A stretch of 64,000 bases of DNA from Dysidea avara (Eukaryota > Porifera > Demospongiae > Dictyoceratida > Dysideidae). Both the position numbers and the translations under genes were made by a program. The stretch spans positions 31,186,973-31,250,972 of the forward strand of contig NC_089273.1 of the NCBI RefSeq assembly GCF_963678975.1. Direction: 5' to 3'. Shown piece by piece: positions 54,916-64,000 of the stretch (position 1 is the first letter of the stretch; every line of letters starts with the position of its first letter). The notes beneath the pieces were generated by a model. That model did no database searches. It saw only the letters and a list, made by a program, of their open reading frames with translations, and was not told the DNA's origin.

Positions 54916-55803
54916 CAGGGGCGGATCTAGGATTTATAAATGGGGGGGGGGCTAACTCAAGGTACTAATCTCTTGGGTAGAGGTGTGCAAAGCACATTTC
55001 CCAGCATGCAAAGCATGCTGGAACTAGAGGCGTCTGGGGGCATGCCCCCCCCAGGAAAATTTTGAAAAATAGATGCTAAAATACTGCAATTTGGAGACAT
55101 TTCCACATAAAATTCATAATATTTTCTGCCTGTAGATATTTTATATACTGCCTTTAGATTATAGGTATGGCTCTCTGACTGAAGTATTTTGCTAATGGAA
55201 AAGTTTGGGTAGGTACAGGCAACCAAGTACATGATGCACCCCTCTCACAATTGCACAACACTGAATAGGTGCATGTTAGAATAATAATATGTTGAAAGTG
55301 GAAAATTTTGAAATTTGAACGATACAAGATTGAATCTGAGAGCATTTTCAATGGAAATTGTGTACCTGGATTAAGTATTGTCATACATATTAACTACGTA
55401 CACAAGTAGATGAATGAAGCCCTTTAAACAGACCAATGCACTTCATTGTATGTATAGGTGCAGGCAGATTTGGAAAAATTCCATAACAGAACCAACTACA
55501 TGTTTCCAGTGAATGTTCTATTAGAGTAGTTAGCTGACTGCTCTATTAGAGTATCTCGATCTTGTACACCTCCAATGCTGATCCGGGTCCTTGTTGCATA
55601 AACTTTAGCATAAATCCACTGGTAATACCTTGGAAAAATGTTTATAAGGTAGTTTTATGAGTATTTGTATTATTAGTGATCATATAATTATGCTAAGACA
55701 AAATTTCAGTTATAATACTCAGCATATTGATCAAGTAAAGCCTAAATATGAAGGGTGGGGGGCTTCAGCCCCCAAATCCCCCCCCCCCCTGGATCCGCCC
55801 CTG
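54916..55803. mobile_element. hAT-like MITE with CAGGGGCGGATC ends
   Basis: Left end CAGGGGCGGATCTAGGATTT, right end CCCTGGATCCGCCCCTG; G-runs (GGGGGGGG) and C-runs lie just inside. ATTGG flanks both ends directly (54911-54915 and 55804-55808), possibly part of an older 8-bp duplication. The interior has two adjacent CTATTAGAGTA motifs at 55510-55560. Confidence 0.8.
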
Positions 55804-56125
55804 ATTGGGGCTTTTTTATTGTGGCAGTTTGCTAAACAAAAATTATTTCAAAATTCTTTATAGAAACCCCTCTTTCGAATGGGGACATAGTGGGGTTTTG
55901 ACGTTCAAGCTTCTTAGCCCCAGTACTGGGAAATTTTCCAAATCCCCACTCTGGGTTGGGCATGACATTGATAGGTGCATTAAAATTGCCATGGTATTAA
56001 ATTATTAAATACGTATACAGCTATAGCCATGCATGGCCAGCTAATTTCTACACTCATACGGCAGTACAATACTTCCAATTGCATCCTTTAGGTGAAAATA
56101 ATATCATGAACCTGGCTAGCGATCA

Positions 56126-56930
56126 AGACACACGATAGTGTGTCGTGCGGCCCAAGAAGCCGGCGCGCCACACCGTGAGTATATTAACAGGAAGAAAGAA
56201 AACGCAATTTTCACACCTATGTAGCTCTGTGATCCCTTATCCGATTGGAACCAAAATTGCTAGAGACGTGCCGCCCAGTTAGGGGAGTCTACATACCAAA
56301 TTTGGAGAAAATCGCTCCAGCCATTTCCGAGATACGAGCGAACAAAATTTCGTTTTAATTTCTTCGTTTTTTTCTTCTTCTTCTTCTTCTTCTTCTTCTT
56401 CTTCTTCTTCATCTTCTTCATTTCGCACACTTCGCAAAATTCGCCATAAAACACGAATGCGTGCTCGGATCGGGCTGAAATTTGGCACACTTAAAGGGCT
56501 CATTAAGGAGGATCTCCGTATCAACTTTGGTAGGAATCCGATGAACATTCACGGAGTTATGACCGATTATTTGCGTAAAATAAGGTCGAAGGTCTGTCAC
56601 GCCTACAGGGTAAACCCCTTGGAGGAATCAGTTGAAAATTGATATGTAGATGGAGCAACCATCGTAGGAGTGCCTTTTTGTGGTTTGAAAGGAATCGGGA
56701 TAAAGACCATGGAGATATGACACAAAACCCAACCTGTGTCAAAATTACGCGATCGATTTTTATGAATAAAAAACTATTAGTTTTCGTGTCTACCAGGCAA
56801 ACCGCTTAGACCAACGAGCTGAAAATCAGTATGTAGCTTAAATAATCATCATAGAAAGTCCTTGCAGTAGTACAGAAGAATCGGATTACAAATCACAGAG
56901 TTATGGTTCGAAAGGCAACTACGTGCAGCA
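56126..56930 (+). repeat. Body of composite repeat, copy D
   Basis: Starts with AAGACACACGATAGTGTGTC then GTGCGGCCCAAGAAGC. It contains GTATATTAACAGGAAGAAAG, a block with AATCGCTCCAGCCATTTCCG, a (TTC)n run at 56375-56412, TTCGCCATAAAACACGAATG, CTACAGGGTAAACCCC and CTACCAGGCAAACCGCTTA. It ends with GAGATCGAGATACTCTAATA, where the tandem array begins. Same order as copies B (inverted) and C. Poly-Glu/Lys frames on the minus strand come from the TTC run. Confidence 0.85.
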
Positions 56931-56994
56931 AATGCGAGATCGAGATACTCTAATAGAACAGTCACCCTAATAAATCATTCAGCTGCATTTATAA

Positions 56995-59900
56995 TTTACT
57001 CAGTAATATTACATTGCAAGTTATTCTGTAGAGGATTCAGCTACAAACAAGTCACCCTGTAGTCAGATCAGCTAGAAGAAGATACCTTATAGATTGTTCA
57101 GCTACAAAGAAGCCATCATATAGAGAGTTCAGCTCAAATAAATCACCCTGTAGAGAATTCAGCTACAAACAAATTACCCTATAGAGAGATTAGCTAGAAG
57201 GAGTTACCTTGTAGAGACTTCAGTTACAAAGAAACAATCATGCAAAGAGTTTAGCTGCAAACAAATCACCCAGTAGAAAGTTCCGCTATGAACAGATCAC
57301 ACTGTAGAGAGTTCAGTTAGAAACAAGTCATCTTGTAGATAGATCAGCTAGAAGAAGTCACTTTGTAGAGAGTTCAGCTACAAAGAAACCACCATGTAAG
57401 AGAGTTCAGCTGCAAACAAATCACCCTGTAGAGAGTTCAGCTAGGAACAAGTCACCCTGTACAGAGATCAGCTAGAAACAAGTCATCCTGTAGAGAGTTC
57501 AGCTAGAAGAAATTACATTGTAGAAAGTTCAGCTACAAAGAAACTACCATGTAGAGAGTTCAGCTACAAACAAATCACCCTGTAGAAAGATCAGCTAGAA
57601 GAAGTTACCTTGTAGAGACTTCAGCTACAAATAAGTCACCCTGTAGAGAGTTCAGCTAGAAACAAGTCATTATGTAGAGAGATCAGCTAGAAACAAGCCA
57701 CCCGTAGAGAGTTCAGCTAGAAGAAATTACATTGTAGAGAGTTCAGCTACAAACAAATCACCCTGTAGAGAGTTCAGCTAGAAACAAGTCACCCGTAGAG
57801 AGATCAGCTAGAAACAAGTCATCCTGTAGAGAGTTCAGCTAGAAGAAATTACATTGTAGAAAGTTCAGCTACAAAGAAACTACCATGTAGAGAGTTCAGC
57901 TGCAAACAAATCGCCCTGTAGAGAATTCAGCTACAAACAAATTACCCTGTAGAAAGATCAGCTAAAAGAAGTTACCTTGTAGAGAGTTCAGCTACAAATA
58001 AATCACCCTGTAGAGACTTCAGCTAGAAACAAGTCACCCTGTAGAGAGATCAGCTAGAAACAGGCCACCAGTAGAGAGTCCAGCTAGAAGAAGTTACATT
58101 GTAGAGAGTTCAGCTACAAAGAAACTACCATGTAGAGAGTTCAGCTACAAACAAATCGCCCTGTAGAGAATTCAGCTACAAACAAATCACCCTGTAGAAA
58201 GATCAGCTAGAAGAAGTTACCTTGTAGAGACTTCAGCTACAAAAAAGTCACCCTGTAGAGAGTTCAGCTAGAAACAAGTCATTATGTAGAGAGATCAGCT
58301 AGAAACAAGCCACCCGTAGAGAGTTCAGCTAGAAGAAATTACATTGTAGAGAGTTCAGCTACAAAGAAACTACCATGTAGAGAGTTCAGCTGCAAACAAA
58401 TTGCCCTGTAGAGAATTCAGCTACAAAAAAATTACCCTGTAGAAAGATCAGCTAGAAGAAGTTACCTTGTAGAGAGTTCAGCTACAAATAAATCACCCTG
58501 TAGAGACTTCAGCTAGAAACAAGTCACCCTGTAGAGAGATCAGCTAGAAACAAGCCACCCGTAGAGAGTTCAGCTAGAAGAAGTTACATTGTAGAGAGTT
58601 CAGCTACAAAGAAACTACCATGTAGAGAGTTCAGCTGCAAACAAATTGCCCTGTAGAGAATTTAGCTACACACAAATCACCCTGTAGAAAGATCAGCTAG
58701 AAGAAGTTACCTTGTAGAGAGTTCAGCTAGAAACAAGTCCCCCTGTAGAGAGATCAGCTAGAAACAGGCCACCCGTAGAGAGTCCAGCTAGAAGAAGTTA
58801 CATTGTAGAGAGTTCAGCTACAAAGAAACTACCATGTAGAGAATTCAGCTACAAACAAACCACCCTGTAGAGAATTCAGCTACAAACAAATCACCCTGTA
58901 GAAAGATCAGCTAGAAGAAGTTACCTTGTAGAGACTTCAGCTACAAATAAGCCACCCTGTAGAGAGTTCAGCTAGAAACAAGCCACCCATAGAGAGTTCA
59001 GCTAGAAGAAATTACCTTGTAGAGAGTTCAACTACAAACAAATCACCCTGTAGAGAGTTCAGCTACAAGCAAGTCACCTTGTAGAGAGTTCAGCTAGAAG
59101 AAGTTACATTGTAGAGAGTTCAGCTACAAAGAAACTACCATGTAGAGAGTTCAGCTGCAAACAAATTGCCCTGTAGAGAATTCAGCTACAAACAAATCAC
59201 CCTGTAGAAAGGTCAGCTAGAAGAAGTTACCTTGTAGAGAGTTCAGCTACAAACAAATCACCCTGTAGAGAGTTCAGCTAGAAACAAGTTACCCGTAGAG
59301 AGATCAGCTAGAAACAAGTCATCCTGTAGAGAGTTCAGCTAGAAGAAGTTACATTGTAGAGAGTTCAGCTACAAAGAAACTACCATGTAGAGAGTTCAGC
59401 TTCAAACAAATTGCCCTGTAGAGAATTCAGCTACAAACAATCACCCTGTAGAAAGATTAGCTAGAAGAAGTTACCTTGTAGAGAGTTCAGCTACAAACAA
59501 ATCACCCTGTAGAGAGTTCAGCTACAAACAAGTCACCCTGTAGAGAATTCAGCTAAAAACAAGCCACCCGTAGAGAGTTCAGCTAGAAGAAGTTACATTG
59601 TAGAGAGTTCAGCTACAAAGAAACTACCATGTAGAGAATTCAGCTACAAACAAATCACCCTATAGAAAGATCAGCTAGAAGAAGTTACCTTGTAGAGAGT
59701 TCAGCTACAAATAAATCACCCTCTAGAGAGTTCAGCTACAAACAAGTCATCCGGTAGAGAGATCAGCTAAAAGGATCACCTTGCAGAGAGGTCAGCTACA
59801 AAGAAATCACCATGTAGAGAGTGTAGCTGCAAAGAAATCACCCTGTAGAAAATTCAGCCACAAACAAATTGCCCTGTAGAAAGATCATTTAGAAGAAGTT

Positions 59901-61110
59901 ACCTTGTGGAGAGTTCAGCTACAGAGAAACCATTCTGTAAAGAGCTCAGCTGCAAACAAATCACCTGTACAGAATTCAGCTACAAACAAATCACCCTGTA
60001 CAGAGATCAGCTAGAAGAAGTCACCTTGTAGATCGTTCAGCTACAAACAAATCACCCTGTAGAGAGATCAGCTAGAAGAAGTCACCTTGTAGAGAGTTTA
60101 GCTACAAAAAAACCACCATGTAGAGAGTTCAGCTGCAAAGAAATCACCCTGTAGAAAATTCAGCCACAAACAAATTTCCCTGTAGAAAGTTCAGTTAGAA
60201 GAAGTTACCTTGTAGAGAGTTCAGCTACAAAGTAACCATTCTGTAAAGAGCTCAGCTGCAAACAAATCACCTGTACAGAATTCAGCTACAAACAAATCAC
60301 CCTGTAGAAAGATCAGCTAGAAGAAGTTACCTTGTAGACAGTTCAGCTACAAACAAGTTACCCTGTAGAGAGTTCAGCTAGAAGAAGTTACATTGTAGAG
60401 AGTTCAGCTACAAAGAAACTACCTTGTAGAGAGTTCAGCTTCAAACAAATTGCCCTGTAGAGAATTCAGCTACAAACAAATCACCCTGTAGAAAGATCAG
60501 CTAGAAGAAGTTACCTTGTAGAGAGTTCAGCTACAAACAAGTCACCCTGTAGAGAGTTCAGCTAGAAACAAGTCACCCTGTAGAGAGATCAGCTAGAAAC
60601 AAGTCACCATGTAGAGAGTTCAGCTAGAAGAAGTTACATTGTAGAGAGTTTAGCTACAAAGAAACTACCATGTAGAGAGTTCAGCTTCAAACAAATTGCC
60701 CTGTAGAGAATTCAGCTACAAACAAATCACCCTGTAGAAAGATCAGTTAGAAGAAGTTACCTTGTAGAGAATTCAGCTACAAACAAATCACCCTGTAGAG
60801 AGTTCAGCTACAAACAAGTCACCCTGTAGAGAGATTAACTAGAAACAAGCCACCCGTAGAGAGTTCAGCTAGAAGAAGTTACATTGTAGAGAGTTCAGCA
60901 GTTTAGCTGCAAACAAATCGCCCAGTAGAGAATTCAGCTACAAACAAATCACCCTGTAGAAAGATCAGCTAGAAGAAGTTACCTTGTCGAGAGTTCAGCT
61001 ACAAACAAATCACCGTGTAGAGAGTTCAGCTACAAACAAGTCATCCGGTAGAGAGATCAGCTAGAAGGATCACCTTGCAGAGAGGTCAGCTACAAAGAAA
61101 TCACCCTGCT
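56995..61110 (+). repeat. Large tandem array of 30-31-bp units with higher-order period
   Basis: Roughly 130 units, each beginning GTAGAGAGTTCAGCTA (or GTAGAAAGATCAGCTA) and ending in a small set of variants: GAAGAAGTTACATT, CAAAGAAACTACCAT, CAAACAAATTGCCCT, CAAACAAATCACCCT, GAAGAAGTTACCTT or GAAACAAGTCACCCT. The variants follow a repeating order. The ACATT unit recurs near 58095, 58341, 58585, 59105, 59350 and 59595, that is about every 245 bases or eight units, with occasional shortened or lengthened blocks. No coding frame. It forms the middle of composite repeat copy D. Confidence 0.95.
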
Positions 61111-61159
61111 TCATCTTTTCTTCTTCCTGTAGTAAAGAAATAAATGATAGGTTAAAAAG

Positions 61160-61545
61160 CCCTAAAGCTGGCCATAGGCCGGTTTTGGGGTATACAAATA
61201 CAAAAAGAAGTGAAATCTAATCCAAAACAGCCAAGCTGTAAAAAAAGAGTGCGGCCCTGAGAAAGGCTATGGTGAAAAAAGATGTGAAATCCAAGGTGGC
61301 GGCCAAGAAATGGCTGTGATGGTAGGTTAATGGTAAAAATTTTAATAATGACAATTCAGGTGAATTTTGTGCGGCACCAAATTCACCTGAATTGTTGTTA
61401 TTAAAATTTTTACCATTAACCTACCATCACAGCCATTTCTTGGCCGCCACCTTGGATTTCACATCTTTTTTCACCATAGCCTTTCTCAGGGCCGCACTCT
61501 TTTTTTACAGCTTGGCTGTTTTGGATTAGATTAAATTTACATGAA
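61160..61545. repeat. Long palindrome of composite repeat, copy D
   Basis: Arms of about 155 bases on each side of a short loop near 61365-61375 (TTTTGTGCGGCACCAAA) are almost perfect inverted copies. The left arm has AAGAGTGCGGCCCTGAGAAA, CCAAGGTGGCGGCC and GGTTAATGGTAAAAATTTT. It is nearly identical to the palindrome at 2915-3245. The hairpin AGCTGGCCATAGGCCGG precedes it. It ends about 225 bases before the parkin start codon. Confidence 0.9.
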
Positions 61546-61599
61546 TACCTGCGCAAAAACCTATAAATTCACGTGCTTAAAAACGCATGCGCACTGAGC

Positions 61600-61769
61600 A
61601 TTGACTTGTATACTTGTCTAAGGTAGTATTTGGTCCCTCCCCTTTCTAAGAAAAGGAGTGACAGTGAAAGAGATTTCAAATCACTACGTGTTAGCACATA
61701 AACAAGTGGCATACGTAGTATACAACGTAACCGCCGGGATCGCTTCGACAACGCGCCTCGGTTAGTCAA
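61600..61769 (+). promoter_or_regulatory. Likely promoter and 5' UTR of parkin
   Basis: A GC- and CpG-richer patch (CGTAACCGCCGGGATCGCTT, ACGCGCCTCGG at 61727-61760) lies directly upstream of the UBL start codon, in contrast to the AT-rich surroundings. It sits immediately downstream of the composite repeat palindrome, so little room remains for other upstream control sequence. No TATA box is seen; the exact start site is unknown. Confidence 0.4.
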
Positions 61770-63481
61770 ATGGCGGGTACATTTCCTGTAAGCGTGAAAG
61801 AGTCGGGTGGCAGGAACTACGTGATAGAAGTGAGAGCTAATTGGAATGTAGCGCAGGTTAAGGATGCGATCGTGAGGCAAAGCGGACTACAGCCAAACCA
61901 GTTCAAACTGATTTTCGCTGGTATGGCACTGAAAGACAATATGACGCTACAGGTGAACAGTTGATGTGTTGCATGCGCATAATTTCATTTGTGGGTGGGG
62001 CTATGCAACTGAATTACTAGATATAAAACTTACAAAATACGTACAAAGTATTTTACAGTCTACTTACTAATTTCTGTCTATTGTATTTTGGATAGAGGCA
62101 TTAAGTTTATTTAGCTAGCTATGCTAGGGTAAAAAATACCTGTATAATATCAATGGACTGAATGGACTGTACAAATGTCTACTGTAATTGCTGTTACAGG
62201 AGCTGCAACTTGGTTGCCTTTGAACATAGTTGTCTTATTAAGTCCCTCTAAAATAATTATCTTAAACCCCGATAATTATTTTAGAGGCACTTAATAAGAA
62301 CGAAGGTGCTAGTGGCAGTTTGGCAGCTGTTTTAACTTTGGTTTCAGGTGAGTTTGCAATAAATGATGGCAGCCGGTTTCCATGAGTTATTTTGGTCTGA
62401 CAAGGTGTATAGTATTTCTATCAAAAGAAGTATGGTATGGCTCTTCCACAGAGCACAGATCCGTTACACCCCAGGAGTGTAAAGGATCTATGTACAGAGA
62501 GAGAGGAGGGTGGGTATTTGCCCCAAATGCCCCATCCTGGATCCTCCATTGGTATATCTATAAGTCTTTTTGTCAAATCAATGGTTTTCATCAGATCTTC
62601 TGCACAACACTGTGTAGCTAGCTAGCTAAGTGGGTAGCTAGCTAGCAAAGCGGGTAGAGGTTTACTGTTGTTCATTATGGCAAGGCCATATATATTACTG
62701 CCCATATAGGAGTTAGTATTAGTGGTACTGTACAGAACACTATTTTTGCTGTGTCATCGCTATCTTGAGGTTCATTAGTTGGTGAAAACTTCACCATTAT
62801 TTTCATTATAAATTTTCATTCAATATTATTTTGACATGAAAACATCTTCCCTAGGGTATTGGAGTACAGAACACTAGCACACTTCATTGTATTCGGGGTA
62901 ATTATGCCAGTGTTAATGTGGCAGTTTCCTCAAAGCCACTTGCTGATGTCAATCTTGGTGCTGCTGAGCCAGAGAGAGGTGAAGCTATGTACCGTTAATT
63001 TTACATCACTGCTACAGTGTGTGACTATGTACAAGTTAGTGGTTGCATTAGTAGTGCAATCAATGTGTGTTATATATGTATGTATGTATGTGGCTACAAT
63101 GCAAACTAGTTTGTTAACGATCACTACAGCTCATCACTGTGTGCTGAACTATAGCTCCACATGAATTAAAGATTTAAAATATTCTACAACTTATCCTTAT
63201 TGCAGTCTTTATTTTTAAGTGTGCACAGATTTACATTTCATTTATACTACATTGCTATAATACACATTATCAACAATAAAGAATAAGTAAAAAAGAAAAG
63301 TATATTATGTACTATGTTTAAAGACATTTAGCTACATAGCTATCGTGTTGTTATTCTTTCAGATAGCCGCAGGAGAACACAATTTTATGTGTACTGCAAG
63401 AATCCCTGTGATGCTGTAGCACCAGGAAAACTGAGGGTCCGTTGTGCTAAGTGCAAGGATACTTCCTTTGTGCTCTCTCAG
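61770..63481 (+). CDS. PRKN: Parkin, 5' exons: UBL domain to RING0 (continues past window)
   Basis: Exons 61770-61952, 62855-62978 and 63363-63481 join at phases 0 and 1 to give 142 residues. Exon 1 begins MAGTFPVSVKESGG and ends LKDNMTLQ, a ubiquitin-like fold with LIFAGMALKDN. Exon 2 closes the UBL (GVQNTSTLHCIRGN) and gives a linker. Exon 3 opens RING0 with FYVYCKNPCDAVAPGKLRVR followed by CAKCKDTSFVLSQ, supplying its first zinc cysteines. The introns after TLQ and after VLSQ match human parkin introns after Gln57 and Gln178 as I recall them. Parkin is a cytosolic RBR E3 ligase; the UBL keeps it inactive until PINK1 phosphorylation. The remaining domains should lie beyond 64000. Start chosen at the only Met ahead of the fold. 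Confidence 0.9.
62210..62550. mobile_element. MITE-like sequence in parkin intron 1
   Basis: CTCTAAAATAATTATCTTAA and CGATAATTATTTTAGAG form a hairpin at 62255-62290. The following block, GTGCTAGTGGCAGTTTGG through TTGCCCCAAATGCCCCATCC and TGGATCCTCCATTGG, is shared with the element at 47457-47924. The left terminus is not clear. Confidence 0.55.
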
Positions 63482-63529
63482 GTATGTGTGTGCGTGCATG
63501 CATATGTGTGTGTGTGTGCATTGCTCCGC

Positions 63530-63820
63530 CAGTCCACCCAGCTGTTTAAGTGGGAGCCTGATGGCTGGTGTCAAGTTACTGTCAACTGGGGAAGCAGCCC
63601 ACCCATGCAGCTGTTATATCAATGGGTACTTAGTATTACATAACTGGGGAAACAAATGCCAACTACTCATGTCTCACACAGTGGGTGAAGGTCTAGGTGG
63701 GACTTCAGGCGCCCACACCATCACCTGTGGGACATGGTACAACCTCCTGTAAGGTACTAGTCCTACCCCAGGAGGACTTGCCTGCACCGATTCCTAGTAC
63801 TTGAGTAGCACACAGGTGTT
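63530..63820 (+). mobile_element. SINE copy, family S2, in parkin intron 3
   Basis: CCAGTCCACCCAGCTGTTTA, GTCAACTGGGGAAGCAGCCC, CAAATGCCAACTACTCATGTC and GGTGGGACTTCAGGCGCCC match the SINE cores at 34722 and 43450. It starts about 50 bases after the RING0 exon donor. The 102-codon and 84-codon frames crossing exon 3 and this SINE are read-through. Confidence 0.65.
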
Positions 63821-64000
63821 TACTTTTTTTCTCGTTCAATGTTGTAACAATGATTAATGCTTATAAAAATGTAGTAAGAGCAAAGCAAGAGTTATTGCTA
63901 TAAACAATTTAACATCTATAGTACCATGTCACATCATATCAACTTTCCATTATATTTCTACAACTACGTGCCATAATGCATCACTTTGTAAGATCACAAT

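Noticed and set aside
56260..56548. Lys- and Glu-rich small proteins
   Set aside because: They are readings of the (TTC)n run inside the composite repeat body and are not preserved in the other copies.
56995..61110. CRISPR-like array (30-base repeats)
   Set aside because: Units are contiguous and themselves vary in ordered types; there are no constant repeats separated by unique spacers, and the setting is eukaryotic.
61569..61880. 103-codon minus-strand frame over the parkin start
   Set aside because: Antisense to the UBL exon and promoter; no splice signals or family.

Overview
The window looks like nuclear DNA from an invertebrate animal, most likely a sponge. It is AT-rich. Its genes are split by introns with GT/AG boundaries, and most of the length is non-coding sequence packed with inverted-repeat transposons, SINE-like copies and tandem repeats. 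Parkin exons point to an animal. A CARD plus NB-ARC receptor, compact exons and many MITEs would fit a demosponge. The species assignment is inference, not something the sequence proves.

Left part (1-20 kb): a minus-strand gene runs from an ATG at 20066 down to at least 5682. Eight exons can be joined, and all seven introns between them are phase 1. They encode a CARD-like domain, a second CARD/death-fold-like domain, a short Ser/Pro-rich linker on four small exons, and a large exon with an NB-ARC nucleotide-binding module plus a helical C-terminal part. This is the architecture of Apaf-1/NLR-type signalling ATPases. A donor site at 5682 shows that the gene continues to lower coordinates. Its introns hold a decayed Ty3/gypsy pol gene, SINE-like sequences and several MITEs. 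Left of it lies one copy of a composite repeat (array plus long palindrome) and an exon-like stretch at 2.3-2.65 kb.

Middle (20-47 kb): mostly non-coding. There is a second composite repeat copy, numerous terminal-inverted-repeat elements, and a foldback element with GGAATGG-rich arms, a 9-bp target duplication and a LINE fragment inside. One minus-strand gene is clear: a secreted-start, seven-membrane-segment protein of unknown family, encoded by exons at 46655-47140 and 36188-37147 with a 9.5-kb intron.

Right part (47-64 kb): a retroelement endonuclease-like pseudogene near 48.5 kb. Next come three plus-strand exons (51171-52585) encoding the extreme C-terminus of Parkin, including the RING2 catalytic cysteine and the natural stop. 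Three hAT-like MITEs follow, then a third composite repeat whose array covers about 4.1 kb and ends in a long palindrome. Finally the 5' end of a parkin gene (UBL to RING0, 61770-63481) runs off the window. Parkin is therefore present as a 3' fragment upstream of a 5' fragment in the same orientation, which suggests a partial tandem duplication or an assembly artefact.
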